A stretch of 64,000 bases of DNA. Origin: Anaerolineae bacterium. Its GTDB lineage: Bacteria > Chloroflexota > Anaerolineae > Aggregatilineales > J027. Positions 1 through 8,811 of the stretch are shown here, piece by piece; the first letter of the stretch is position 1; each line of letters starts with the position of its first letter. The notes below the pieces were generated by a model. That model was not told the DNA's origin and ran no database searches. It saw only the letters and a list, made by a program, of their open reading frames with translations. The DNA lies in NCBI GenBank assembly GCA_021463865.1, contig JAJTXY010000009.1:1-64000 (forward strand). The letters are read 5' to 3'. Both the position numbers and the translations under genes were made by a program.

Positions 1-2
1 CC

Positions 3-512
3 ACTTACAGCCTCTATGCTCCGGTAGAAATCCCCTGCCCCGCCGATGCCACCAACCCAGAATGTGATCGTGCGACTGCCCGCCGACTCATGCTTGAGCA
101 AACTGGTCGCAGGCCAACAGATTTGATGGATATGTGTCAGCACTCGCTCGACGATTATATTTACCAAGATGCTGCCAATGTCACGAGTACATGTGAATAT
201 CCTGTTCCCTATAACTTAGAGGTGATTTCCGTCTTAGCGCATATGCACCTGCGTGGCAAGAGTATCCGTATTGAAAGCAACCCCGGTGAATCCGATGGGC
301 AGGTGATTTTGGACATCCCCGACTGGGATTTCCATTGGCAAGGCGGCTACATTCTGCAAGAACCCCTGTTGCTCAAAAGCGGCGACACGGTACGCATTAC
401 CTGTGTTTGGGACAATACAAAGGGCGATAATTTGCGCTATATCTTTTGGGGAGAGGGCACGGAAGACGAAATGTGTTTGGGGGCGGTCATCACCCGTCAG
501 GTTACTCGATAG
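3..512 (+). CDS. Copper type II ascorbate-dependent monooxygenase-like protein, C-terminal part (5' end outside window)
   Basis: The reading frame is open from the first bases of the window, so only the C-terminal 169 residues are present. The visible part resembles the second copper-binding domain of the PHM/dopamine beta-monooxygenase family, which hydroxylates or oxidises organic substrates with copper and O2. The motif AHMHLRGKSI carries the HxH copper ligands, and the late motif GTEDEMCLG supplies a Met in the expected copper-ligand position. Several Cys residues suggest disulfides and an extracytoplasmic protein. An internal ATG at 90 is not a likely start because the upstream frame encodes in-family sequence. 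Fold assignment is fairly secure; the substrate is unknown. Confidence 0.72.
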   Translation, partial: TYSLYAPVEIPCPADATNPECDRATARRLMLEQTGRRPTDLMDMCQHSLDDYIYQDAANVTSTCEYPVPYNLEVISVLAHMHLRGKSIRIESNPGESDGQVILDIPDWDFHWQGGYILQEPLLLKSGDTVRITCVWDNTKGDNLRYIFWGEGTEDEMCLGAVITRQVTR

Positions 513-562
513 AGGTTCATGGAGAGAGGCGAGCGGGCTTTGTGTTCTCGCCTCATCTCTGC

Positions 563-1531
563 TTAAAAAATCGCGGCCTGTGATTCAGCCGCCTTTGCTG
601 AGTCATCCACCATACCCAATTCTGCAAACGTCAACATGGCCTGTTGCAACATGCGGGCCGCTGCCATCCGCCGTCCTTGCTTGGCGAGTGATTTGGCGTG
701 GGCGTGCATGGTGCGGGCACGTTCACCTTGAGCATCAATTTCGGAAAAGGCTTCCAATGCGGCGCGGAAATAATCACCGGGGTCAACCGAAAAACCTTCA
801 TTCAGTAGTTCCGCAGGGATCACATCAAAACCCGCCATCACTTCGCCCATTGTACGATTGGCGAACCCGATACTCAGCGGTTGCTGGCTAATCCGCGCAT
901 AATGCAGTGATTTTTGGGCCTGTTCCAACGCCTGCTCCATCCGTTTAGCCGAAAGATAAACGACGGCCAGTGCATGATGGACTTCACACAAAAATCCGGC
1001 TTGGCTTTTCGCAAATTCTGAAGGCCACTGCGCTGCTAGAGCAATCGCGTTTTTCAGCGTGGCTTCGGCATCATCTACCTGTTTCATACTCAACAGCATT
1101 TGGCCCGCATTACCCAAAGCCATTGCTTGGAGTTGAATATCACCTAGCTGGGTTGCGGTTTCATAGACCCCTTGAAACAACTCTCGCGCCTTACCAAAAT
1201 CGCCTTTTTGCCGATAGGTCTCGCCTAAGTTAAGGTCGCATTTCACAACGCGCAGATCATTGCCAACCTCGGCAAACAGGTCACGGGCTTTTTCAAAATG
1301 CTGAATACAAACGTTGAGGTTACCACGATACCCCTGCATCACCCCAAGCAGAATTTCCACTCGTCCGAGATTTGCCAGATGTTCGCCCGTCGCTTCTGCC
1401 ATCTCGTGCAGTTGGTGTGAGGCCTCTTGAAAGGGAAGCGTCCCGGCTTGCCACTGTTGCAGAATGGCTAAACACCGTTCATTAAACTCCGGCGTCGGCT
1501 CTTTATCATAAATTGGCTGTGTAGCTACCAT
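563..1531 (-). CDS. TPR-repeat protein
   Basis: This gene encodes about 322 residues made almost entirely of paired amphipathic helices typical of tetratricopeptide repeats, for example FGKARELFQGVYETATQLG and ALGNAGQMLLSMKQVDDAEA. TPR proteins are protein-protein interaction scaffolds and no catalytic motif is visible. The frame could begin at 1588, but the ATG at 1531 is preferred because a GGGAG Shine-Dalgarno sequence precedes it and the extra N-terminal residues look unrelated. It is convergent with the copper protein gene and divergent from the deacetylase gene. It resembles in style the TPR protein at 18423-19712. Partner and function are unknown. Confidence 0.75.
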   Translation of the reverse strand: MVATQPIYDKEPTPEFNERCLAILQQWQAGTLPFQEASHQLHEMAEATGEHLANLGRVEILLGVMQGYRGNLNVCIQHFEKARDLFAEVGNDLRVVKCDLNLGETYRQKGDFGKARELFQGVYETATQLGDIQLQAMALGNAGQMLLSMKQVDDAEATLKNAIALAAQWPSEFAKSQAGFLCEVHHALAVVYLSAKRMEQALEQAQKSLHYARISQQPLSIGFANRTMGEVMAGFDVIPAELLNEGFSVDPGDYFRAALEAFSEIDAQGERARTMHAHAKSLAKQGRRMAAARMLQQAMLTFAELGMVDDSAKAAESQAAIF

Positions 1532-1755
1532 AGAGGCTCCCGTGCTTCTGAAAAAACCATTCAATTCTAAATGTATTACCCATTCCAACGCTCAGAGGTT
1601 GTTTCCGTTTATTTGGTGGTTGCTAAACGCCCTCCAAATTGGATATGCTCAATAAGTTGGTAGTGATTATAGACAGCAAGTTTAGATTTTTACAAAGACT
1701 CTGACCAAAATTTAACAGAAAATCCACGCGGGCAAGAACCAAGATTGAGGATGGA

Positions 1756-2613
1756 ATGCCAACCCTAATTGTTAATGCGGATGATTTTGGGTATACCCCC
1801 AGCATCAATTCAGCCATTATTGAGGCTCATCAAAAGGGGATTGTGACCTCGACCACTGTGATGATTAACATGCCTTACGCTGAAGAAGGTCTTCAACAAG
1901 CCATGCAGCAAGCCCCAAATTTGGGCATCGGCCTGCATATCAACCTGACACACGGGGATCCCATTCTACCCCCTAGTGCAATTCCGTCCCTCGTTGATGA
2001 GAATGGGCAGTTCTTTTTGCCGGACAAATTGATCGCGGCAGCCAGTAAATTTGATGGCGACGAACTGTACCAAGAAATCGCGGCCCAATTGGAACGATTG
2101 ATCTCGATTACCGGACGCCCGCCAACCCATCTTGATTCCCATTACCACATGGCCTTTATTCATCCACTCGCCCTCGAAGCCACCCTCGCCCTCGCCGACG
2201 AATATCGTCTGCCCCTGCGTGAAAGCAACCTGAACGTTTCCGACGAGGAACTCATCGTAGGCTTACAATTTTTTATGCCCTTCATGCCAACTGAATTTAT
2301 CCTCGGTCTCAAACAGCAGCTTCAAGCGGCCTATGCCCACAGTCCGGCCCCTCGCTATCCGGCCACCTTTGAAAGTCGCTATGCCGCGCCGAACAACACA
2401 TTGGGGGATCTGCTCAACATCCTTACAGATACCGTTTTTACCAAGCGCCCCGTTGAAATTATGTGCCACCCCGGACGCCAAGATGACCCGCTCATCCCCA
2501 ATGGTGAACAAAAACAGCGTGAACTCAACGCTTTGACCCATCCAGCCACCCGTGAGATCATTGAGCGCCTCAACATCGAACTCGTTTCTTTTGCCGCATT
2601 TGCCGAAAATTAA
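1756..2613 (+). CDS. ChbG/HpnK (YdjC) family carbohydrate deacetylase
   Basis: The 285-residue protein matches the usual size of YdjC-fold deacetylases, which remove N-acetyl groups from amino sugars (ChbG acts on chitin disaccharides, HpnK in hopanoid biosynthesis). The N-terminal motif LIVNADDFGYTPSIN holds the metal-binding Asp; the central LDSHYHMAFIHP supplies His ligands; IMCHPG near residue 237 is the conserved C-terminal His motif. A GAGG-type ribosome site lies before the ATG. There is no signal peptide, so it is probably cytoplasmic. Neighbours do not define the substrate. The family call is strong; the precise substrate is not determinable. Confidence 0.88.
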   Translation: MPTLIVNADDFGYTPSINSAIIEAHQKGIVTSTTVMINMPYAEEGLQQAMQQAPNLGIGLHINLTHGDPILPPSAIPSLVDENGQFFLPDKLIAAASKFDGDELYQEIAAQLERLISITGRPPTHLDSHYHMAFIHPLALEATLALADEYRLPLRESNLNVSDEELIVGLQFFMPFMPTEFILGLKQQLQAAYAHSPAPRYPATFESRYAAPNNTLGDLLNILTDTVFTKRPVEIMCHPGRQDDPLIPNGEQKQRELNALTHPATREIIERLNIELVSFAAFAEN

Positions 2614-2638
2614 GTAATTGAGCATTGGAGAGTTCGCC

Positions 2639-3685
2639 ATGCAAGAAGACAACATGCCTCGTCCTGATAATGACCGTCGCAAAACAGGCCAAGAAGATAA
2701 CCAACTGCCGCTGATCCAAAGTGATGAACCTCGCCCTATCGCTACCGATCATACGAGTGATGAGGTTTCCGACAGCCTGCTAGACAGCCAGCAAGAGGTA
2801 GTAATAGACCGCAAGACCCAAGCCCTCCTTGACAGCCTAGATGATGAACTCGAAGGCGAAACCAAACCGGTCAGCGCAGGGACAGCCGAACTACTCGATA
2901 CGCTCGAAAAAATCGTGCCGCAAACCTCAACAAATGACAATTTGCCAGCAATCGAGGATACCCGTGACTCAAGTGAGAAGTTGACCCTACCGAAGCCGGA
3001 TGCGAATCCGCGTGAAAGCTTGGATGGTGTGCCCGACTTACTTCAGGAAGGAGGTGTTACAAGTTCGCCTGCTGCTGATTCTGCAACACCAGAAGTTGTC
3101 GAAGAAACGCCGCCAGTATATCGGTATCGCATCGCGGCCACCTTGTCATCAGAAATTGACGCCATGATTAGCGCCGCCCTTAAAGCCGTAGACATGGGAT
3201 TGCCCGATAGTGGCCTCTTCCAATGGCAAGCTCCCTTTCGCACCGACCAACCACACACCATCGCCAGCATATTAGACCAATGGGCCACCCAATTTCTACC
3301 TATCAAGACGGGTCTTGAGCGCGTTTATAGTGAAGTCGTCGGAGCGCAAACCTATATCGTCGGGTGGCGGTTGGAAAATAATGAGGCCCTTCATGCCGCC
3401 CAAAACGCGCTCACCACTCAATTAGCCGCCAGTATTCAGCCCGAACCCGACGCCCCTGTCACTTTTCGCGCCGTCATCCCCATCAAAGCCGCCATCCCGC
3501 CTGACCGCCTGCCGCCCCTAGTCGGCTTTTTGCAGCGTAATTTTGAGGAGCAGACGTGGACAGTTGAAGCGATTGAATTACTGCGTGCCCCGGTGCTGGA
3601 TGAAGAAGAAATCGAGGAGCGCGAATCGGAGGAGACGCCCATTGATGAATGGGAAGTCATTGCCACCTTCAAATCTGGCGTGTAA
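2639..3685 (+). CDS. Unknown acidic protein, possible degenerate 2H-phosphoesterase-like C-terminal domain
   Basis: The ATG at 2639 is chosen over 2618 because GGAGAG lies six bases before it. Residues 1 to about 160 are low complexity, rich in Asp, Glu, Ser and Pro, and probably disordered. A compact domain follows (roughly residues 160-320), with a pattern of strands and helices and the segment FRTDQPHTIASIL. This weakly recalls the first half-motif of 2H phosphoesterases (2'-5' RNA ligase superfamily), followed by a strand of the form WTVEAIELLR, but the second H-x-T/S motif is not visible. The function is not recognised. It follows the deacetylase gene on the same strand and may be co-transcribed with it. 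Confidence 0.6.
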   Translation: MQEDNMPRPDNDRRKTGQEDNQLPLIQSDEPRPIATDHTSDEVSDSLLDSQQEVVIDRKTQALLDSLDDELEGETKPVSAGTAELLDTLEKIVPQTSTNDNLPAIEDTRDSSEKLTLPKPDANPRESLDGVPDLLQEGGVTSSPAADSATPEVVEETPPVYRYRIAATLSSEIDAMISAALKAVDMGLPDSGLFQWQAPFRTDQPHTIASILDQWATQFLPIKTGLERVYSEVVGAQTYIVGWRLENNEALHAAQNALTTQLAASIQPEPDAPVTFRAVIPIKAAIPPDRLPPLVGFLQRNFEEQTWTVEAIELLRAPVLDEEEIEERESEETPIDEWEVIATFKSGV

Positions 3686-3791
3686 ATTTGCAAGAGATTT
3701 AAAGTAGAACGGCCTATTGTTTCGAAAAGGAACGCGGTAGACTGGTAAAATTATGTGCAACGACATGCAATAAACTCAAGGAGCATTTGCC

Positions 3792-4778
3792 GTGAAATCC
3801 CCAATCCGTGTAACGGTGACAGGCGGGGCTGGTCAAATTGGCTACAGCCTGCTGTTCCGTCTGGCTAATGGTGAAACCTTTGGCCCAGACCAACCTGTCA
3901 TTTTGCAGATTTTGGAAGTCCCCCAAGCGATGGATGGCCTGCGTGGTGTGGTAATGGAACTCGAAGACTGCGCTTTCCCCCTACTACACGACATTATCCC
4001 AACCGACGACCCCAACGTCGCGTTTAAGGATACTAACTGGGCACTCTTGGTCGGCAGCAAACCCCGTACTGCGGGCATGGAACGTAAAGAACTGCTGTCG
4101 GACAATGGGAAGATTTTTGTCGGTCAGGGTCGTGCTTTGAATGACCATGCCGCCAGTGATGTACGGATTCTGGTCGTCGGGAATCCCTGCAATACCAACG
4201 CGCTTGTCGGGATGAAGAACGCCCCCGACATTCCCCACAATCGTTGGTTTGCGATGACGCGCCTCGATGAAAACCGCGCCAAGATGCAAATTGCCAAAAA
4301 AGCTGGCGTGTTGGTCGGTGATGTAACCAATCTGGCCGTGTGGGGCAACCACAGCGCCACCCAGTTCCCCAATTTTGAACATGCACTGGTAAAGGGTAAA
4401 CCCGCTCCTCAGGCAATTACTGACCGAGCATGGTTTGAAGGGGACTTTATGAAGACTGTGCAGCAGCGCGGCAAAGCCATCATTGAAGCACGCGGCAAGA
4501 GTTCTGCTGCCAGTGCTGCCAATGCCGCGATTGATACTGTCCGCAGTCTGCTAAATCCCACCCCGGCAGGTGATTGGACAAGCATCGCTATTCCGTCCGA
4601 TGGCAATCCCTATGGCGTTGCCGAAGGGCTGATTTTCTCCTTCCCTCTGCGCGTCAAAGGCAATGGCAGCTATGAGATTGTCGCGGGTTTGGAACTGAGC
4701 GCCTATGCCCGTGAGAAGATCAAAGCGACTGAGAAGGAACTGCTAGAAGAACGCGCCGACGTGGAATCCATGATGTAG
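3792..4778 (+). CDS. mdh: Malate dehydrogenase
   Basis: Malate dehydrogenase interconverts malate and oxaloacetate with NAD(H) in the TCA cycle. The 328-residue length and sequence fit the cytosolic/thermophile type. The Rossmann motif TGGAGQIG lies near residue 10, the substrate-binding MTRLDENRA segment is present, and the catalytic His is in [12 protein letters not shown]. The start is a GTG preceded by AAGGAG at eight bases. A clear intrinsic terminator follows at 4816, so the transcript probably ends there. The window also carries pckA and korAB, which act on connected organic acids. Identification is confident. Confidence 0.96.
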   Translation: MKSPIRVTVTGGAGQIGYSLLFRLANGETFGPDQPVILQILEVPQAMDGLRGVVMELEDCAFPLLHDIIPTDDPNVAFKDTNWALLVGSKPRTAGMERKELLSDNGKIFVGQGRALNDHAASDVRILVVGNPCNTNALVGMKNAPDIPHNRWFAMTRLDENRAKMQIAKKAGVLVGDVTNLAVWGNHSATQFPNFEHALVKGKPAPQAITDRAWFEGDFMKTVQQRGKAIIEARGKSSAASAANAAIDTVRSLLNPTPAGDWTSIAIPSDGNPYGVAEGLIFSFPLRVKGNGSYEIVAGLELSAYAREKIKATEKELLEERADVESMM

Positions 4779-4815
4779 TCACCGGCGCGATGGTGAGTAA
4801 ATTGAAAATTTTTCA

Positions 4816-4845
4816 AGGGCAGGTGCTGACCATCTGCCCTTTTTT
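4816..4845 (+). terminator. Intrinsic terminator after mdh
   Basis: A seven-base perfect stem (AGGGCAG at 4816-4822, CTGCCCT at 4834-4840) is followed by a run of T. It sits 38 bases after the mdh stop and 24 bases before the next start, separating mdh from the channel gene. Confidence 0.85.
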
Positions 4846-4868
4846 GTTCCGCTAGGGTTTAGGAGACT

Positions 4869-5711
4869 ATGAACGAATCAAACGGAATTGACGCGCTACT
4901 CCCTCCTGATATTGCCAAACGAGCCGAGCAAGTGGGGATCAAAAAAGCGGGGATGGATGCCGCCTCCGTCTTTACGCTTGCACTGCTGGCTGGAGGATTC
5001 GTAGCGGTAGGTGCGGTGTTTGCTACAACGACTGTGAGTGGTACCGCCGGAATTTTGCCCTACGGCGTAACCCGTTTACTAGCAGGGGTGGTATTCTCTT
5101 TAGGCCTGATTTTGATCGTCGTCGCAGGGGGTGAGCTTTTTACGGGCAATAATCTGATCGTGATGGCATGGGCCAGTCGCAAGGTCAGCACTAAGTCACT
5201 GATTCGAAATTGGGTGTTGGTTTATGCTGGCAATCTTGTCGGGGCAATCCTGACCGCCGGACTGATGTACCTGACCAAACAATATGTGGCAGGTGATGGC
5301 GTAGTTGGCAAAGCCGCCCTCAACATTGCCAATGATAAAGTCCATTTGGAGTTTATACAGGCCGTTGCGCTCGGCATGATGTGTAACGCGCTGGTGTGTG
5401 TGGCCGTCTGGCTGACCTATGGAGCACGCAGCACTACCGACAAAATTATGGCGATTATCTTTCCCATCACCGCTTTTGTCAGTGCCGGGTTTGAACACAG
5501 CATCGCCAATATGTATTACATTCCCTTTGCCTTGCTCATCAAACAGTTCGATGGTGATTTTGTGACGACTCACGGTCTTAATGTGCCAGATTTAACGGTT
5601 CAATCATTTCTAATGGATAACCTGCTGCCTGTGACCATTGGCAATATCATCGGCGGGTCGGTTATGGTTGCCATCATCTATTGGTTTGTCTATCTACGTC
5701 CACAAAAATAA
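4869..5711 (+). CDS. Formate/nitrite transporter (FNT) family channel
   Basis: This 280-residue integral membrane protein has the six-helix pattern and conserved motifs of the FocA/NirC family, pentameric channels for small monovalent anions such as formate, nitrite or hydrosulfide. Visible signatures are GGELFTGNNLIVMAW in the third helix region and AGFEHSIANMYYIP, which contains the conserved pore His. AGGAG precedes the ATG. It stands alone between two terminators, so it is probably a single-gene unit. No formate lyase or nitrite reductase is adjacent, so the transported anion cannot be named. Confidence 0.92.
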   Translation: MNESNGIDALLPPDIAKRAEQVGIKKAGMDAASVFTLALLAGGFVAVGAVFATTTVSGTAGILPYGVTRLLAGVVFSLGLILIVVAGGELFTGNNLIVMAWASRKVSTKSLIRNWVLVYAGNLVGAILTAGLMYLTKQYVAGDGVVGKAALNIANDKVHLEFIQAVALGMMCNALVCVAVWLTYGARSTTDKIMAIIFPITAFVSAGFEHSIANMYYIPFALLIKQFDGDFVTTHGLNVPDLTVQSFLMDNLLPVTIGNIIGGSVMVAIIYWFVYLRPQK

Positions 5712-5714
5712 AAA

Positions 5715-5735
5715 CAGGGGGTGGAGTGCCCCCTG
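5715..5735. terminator. Bidirectional terminator between convergent genes
   Basis: A perfect seven-base stem CAGGGGG/CCCCCTG with a seven-base loop lies between the stop of the FNT gene and the stop of the minus-strand helix-hairpin-helix gene. An A-rich run precedes it, so the minus-strand transcript gets a U run. Confidence 0.8.
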
Positions 5736-5743
5736 CTCTGCTT

Positions 5744-6655
5744 TTAGTCGGATGATACCTCGCGTCCACCCTTAAGCTGTTTCTTGTATTGCTCAAAACC
5801 GTTTAAGTCACCCTTCGCCAGAAAAGTAGCTTGTTTGGGCCATGTATCGGGCATGGTGGGGAGTTTGGCGGCACGGACGAGGTGGCGCAGATGCTCAATA
5901 TCAGCCTCTGCCAAATCAGCAAATGAGATAATCCCATTATCCCGCAGCAGTTGTTGAAGTTTCGGGCCAATCCCCTCCAAGAGAGTCAAATCATCGTACC
6001 CTTTGCCTTCTTTGACACGGCGTTTCAAATCCTCAAGACCATTCGCATCACCCGCAGCAGCCAATTTTGCCTGACGCGGCCATGTCTTCGCGTCCCCCAC
6101 CAGATCAATATTTTGGGCTTTAACAGCGTCGGCTAATTCGGCGGGTGTTTTGGCGGCGACCTGTGCAAAACTTGTGATCCCCGCAACGCTCAAAGCAGCG
6201 GCAATCTTGGGACCAATGCCTTCAATAATCGTCAGGTCATCCGCAACTGGCCCTTTCGGTTGAGGGGCTACCGGAGGTGCTTTGTGGGTATCATGGGCAA
6301 CTTGAGCCGCCTGAGCCACGCCAATTGTGACTTCAGCAGGTGATGCCGTCGCCAAGCCCTCCCCCAGCCCTTCTTCATGGTGTTCCTCATGATGCTCCTC
6401 ATCGTGATCATGATGATGTCCGGTATAGTGGGGAGTCTTTAAATCATCAAATTGGAGCCACGGCTTAAGCAGTACCAGCCACAAGGCCACCGCCCCCGCG
6501 ATGATGACCAATCCAGCATACACCGCGATACGTGCGTCATCAGGCCGAACATCCATTACCGACATCGCCGCACCAACCATCGCCGCAGTCAAGCCCAAAC
6601 CGCCAACCGCCGCGACCAAATATTCTTCAGGTTTAAATGGGTCGTGTAAAGCCAA
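5744..6655 (-). CDS. Membrane protein with two helix-hairpin-helix domains and a His-rich linker
   Basis: The 303-residue protein starts with two predicted membrane helices (about residues 10-32 and 43-63). A very His/Glu-rich segment follows (HHHDHDEEHHEEHHEEG), then two copies of a DUF4332-like helix-hairpin-helix unit with the core motifs IIEGIGPKIAAAL and LLEGIGPKLQQLL. The start is TTG with a strong GGAGGG site eight bases upstream; no better ATG is near. HhH units usually bind DNA backbone or mediate protein contacts; the His-rich stretch could bind metal ions. The actual role is unknown. It is convergent with the FNT gene and divergent from the aldo/keto reductase gene. Confidence 0.75.
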   Translation of the reverse strand: MALHDPFKPEEYLVAAVGGLGLTAAMVGAAMSVMDVRPDDARIAVYAGLVIIAGAVALWLVLLKPWLQFDDLKTPHYTGHHHDHDEEHHEEHHEEGLGEGLATASPAEVTIGVAQAAQVAHDTHKAPPVAPQPKGPVADDLTIIEGIGPKIAAALSVAGITSFAQVAAKTPAELADAVKAQNIDLVGDAKTWPRQAKLAAAGDANGLEDLKRRVKEGKGYDDLTLLEGIGPKLQQLLRDNGIISFADLAEADIEHLRHLVRAAKLPTMPDTWPKQATFLAKGDLNGFEQYKKQLKGGREVSSD

Positions 6656-6803
6656 GGGTTTACCCTCCGGTAGTCAAAATCCCGTGTAATTTTCAGATGA
6701 ATAGCAGACAGTTCCATTTTGCCACAACACCCGTGAAGTTGCGAATGTCTGTATGTTATACTGGGCTTTTTGGCACTAATTTCTTGATAAGGGAGCATTG
6801 TTC

Positions 6804-7754
6804 ATGCAATATCGGCGTCTAGGTAACTCCGGATTAAAAATTAGCGCACTCAGTCTCGGTGGGTGGACAACCTTTGGGGAGTTGGTCAAAGACCAAGACA
6901 TCACCACCAAAATTATCGAACGGGCCTATGCAGCGGGCATCAACTTTTTTGACATTGCCGACGTTTATGCGATGGGCGAATCCGAACGGATGATGGGTAA
7001 AGTATTGGCGAAGTTTCCACGTCATACTCTCGTCATCTCCTCCAAACTTTTCTGGCCGATGAGCGATGATGTCAATGACCGAGGATTGTCGCGCAAGCAC
7101 ATTATGGAAAGTGTGCATAAATCACTCCAGCGCATCGGCACCGATTATCTCGACCTCTATTTCTGCCATCGCTACGACGACGATACCCCGCTCGAAGAAA
7201 CCATCCGCGCAATGGACGACCTCATTCATCAAGGCAAAATCCTCTATTGGGGGACGAGTGAATGGACAGGGGCACAAATCCAAGCCGCCTTTGATCTCTG
7301 TGAAAAATACAATCTCTATAAGCCGCAGGTCGAGCAGCCCCAATACAGCATCTTGGTGCGGGAGAAATTTGAAGACGATGTGCTGCCTGTCGCCAAGAAA
7401 AATGGTGCGGGTCTGGTCGTCTGGTCACCATTGGCAAGCGGCTTGCTGACCGGCAAATATGACAACGGTGTACCTGCTGACAGCCGTCTGGGTCAATTGG
7501 AGTGGCTGCGCAATCGCTGGCTGGACAGCGGTCAGGATATCGTGGCACGAGTCAAAGAATTTAAGACGATTGCCGATGAGTTAAATGTAACCCGTTCCCA
7601 ACTTGCCATTGCATGGACACTGCGAGACCCTGCCGTAACAAGTGCTATCACTGGGGCAACTAGGGTTGAACAACTCGAAGAAACAATTAAGTCGGTTGAT
7701 ATTAGATTGAATACCGATGTTGTGGAAAAAATAGAAGCCCTCTTTACCGAATAA
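6804..7754 (+). CDS. Aldo/keto reductase (voltage-gated K+ channel beta-subunit-like group)
   Basis: This is a 316-residue NADPH-dependent oxidoreductase with a TIM-barrel fold. All four members of the catalytic tetrad can be seen: Asp and Tyr in FDIADVYAMGESE, Lys in VISSKLFWP and His in LYFCHRYDD. The sequence style, including the SEWTGAQIQ and C-terminal ITGATRVEQLEE motifs, resembles the YghZ/Kv-beta subgroup. The ATG at 6804 is preferred over a TTG at 6798 because GGGAG is eight bases from the ATG but only two from the TTG. Natural substrates of this group are broad aldehydes and ketones. Confidence 0.92.
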   Translation: MQYRRLGNSGLKISALSLGGWTTFGELVKDQDITTKIIERAYAAGINFFDIADVYAMGESERMMGKVLAKFPRHTLVISSKLFWPMSDDVNDRGLSRKHIMESVHKSLQRIGTDYLDLYFCHRYDDDTPLEETIRAMDDLIHQGKILYWGTSEWTGAQIQAAFDLCEKYNLYKPQVEQPQYSILVREKFEDDVLPVAKKNGAGLVVWSPLASGLLTGKYDNGVPADSRLGQLEWLRNRWLDSGQDIVARVKEFKTIADELNVTRSQLAIAWTLRDPAVTSAITGATRVEQLEETIKSVDIRLNTDVVEKIEALFTE

Positions 7755-7761
7755 ACACATT

Positions 7762-7786
7762 GGGGAGGATTTTATTATTCCTCCCC
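7762..7786. terminator. Bidirectional terminator between aldo/keto reductase and fmt
   Basis: An eight-base perfect stem GGGGAGGA/TCCTCCCC with an AT-rich nine-base loop lies in the 39-base gap between two convergent genes. Confidence 0.75.
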
Positions 7787-7793
7787 TCAATTT

Positions 7794-8738
7794 CTATTCC
7801 AAAATCACCCCATCAATATCGGGTACACCGTTGAGAAAATCCAACACCCCCATTGCCTTGCGCCCTTCCAATTGCAGGCGAGAAGGGGCATAGCGGCCCT
7901 CCCCCGTTCCAATCACCAGTGGCGCATCCGAATCATGAATCGAAATTTGGCCTACCTTTAATTGATACGGATTTCCAGCCAGTGGAACCCCCAGATGTAA
8001 TTTTAAGGTCTGCCCATTGAGAATAGTAAACGTACCCGGCCAAGGGTTAAATGCCCGTACCCGCCGATCAATCGCAGCAGCAGAATCGGCCCAATTGATT
8101 TTGCCATCCTCTTTGTTGATACGCGGCGCATAGGTCGAAAGTGCATCATCTTGCTGTTGGGGCAAAATGTCATGGCTCAAAAATCCGCGCAGGGTGTTGA
8201 CCAGCAGAGGCCCACCCACCGCTGCCAACTTATTGTGCAGAGTTTCCCCCGTATCATAGGGCAAGATTTCGACCTGCGCTTGGCTCAACATCGGGCCTGT
8301 ATCCAGTCCGGCATCCATTTGCATAATCGTGATGCCTGTCACGGGATCGCCCGCCAAAATTGCCGCTTGGATGGGGGCTGCCCCACGCCAGCGAGGAAGC
8401 AGGGAGGCATGAACATTGATACTGCCAAATTCCGGCAAATCCAGAACGGTCTGTTTCAAAATTTGCCCATACGCAGCAACCACATGCAGATGCGGATACC
8501 ATGATCGCAGTTTTACCATGACTTCCGTCCCACGCAATTTTTCGGGCTGAAACACTTCTATGCCATGTTGCAGTGCCAATTGTTTGACCGGGCTTTGCTG
8601 AAGTTGTTTGCCACGTCCGGCGGGACGGTCTGGCTGTGTCACCACCCCCACCACCTTAAAATCGGGAGCATCTATCAAGGCTCGTAATGATGGAACAGCG
8701 AATTCCGGTGTTCCCATAAAAACAACTCGTCGGGTCAT
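7794..8738 (-). CDS. fmt: Methionyl-tRNA formyltransferase
   Basis: Fmt transfers a formyl group from 10-formyltetrahydrofolate to initiator Met-tRNA. The 314-residue protein has the expected N-terminal Rossmann-like formyltransferase domain starting VVFMGTPEFAVPSL, the catalytic region INVHASLLPRWRGAAPIQ with its conserved Asn and His, the MDAGLDTGPML segment, and a C-terminal OB-like domain (WPGTFTILNGQTLKLH). In many bacteria fmt neighbours def, but here it stands between an aldo/keto reductase and an unknown membrane protein. Identification is confident. Confidence 0.96.
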   Translation of the reverse strand: MTRRVVFMGTPEFAVPSLRALIDAPDFKVVGVVTQPDRPAGRGKQLQQSPVKQLALQHGIEVFQPEKLRGTEVMVKLRSWYPHLHVVAAYGQILKQTVLDLPEFGSINVHASLLPRWRGAAPIQAAILAGDPVTGITIMQMDAGLDTGPMLSQAQVEILPYDTGETLHNKLAAVGGPLLVNTLRGFLSHDILPQQQDDALSTYAPRINKEDGKINWADSAAAIDRRVRAFNPWPGTFTILNGQTLKLHLGVPLAGNPYQLKVGQISIHDSDAPLVIGTGEGRYAPSRLQLEGRKAMGVLDFLNGVPDIDGVILE

Positions 8739-8760
8739 TTAGCTGATTACCTCGTAAAGC

Positions 8761-8769
8761 TGTTATAAT
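8761..8769 (+). promoter_or_regulatory. Extended -10 promoter for the gene at 8812
   Basis: The sequence TGTTATAAT is a perfect TATAAT box with the TG dinucleotide of an extended -10 element. No good -35 box lies 17 bases upstream, which is typical of extended -10 promoters. Transcription would begin about 35 bases before the ATG at 8812. Confidence 0.45.
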
Positions 8770-8811
8770 CAAAGTGTTCACATCAACTATGATTGCATGG
8801 AGCATAGGATT

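Noticed and set aside
1623..1817. Small minus-strand open frame in the gap before the deacetylase gene
   Set aside because: Overlaps the start of the deacetylase gene, has no ribosome site and a composition typical of AT-rich intergenic DNA.
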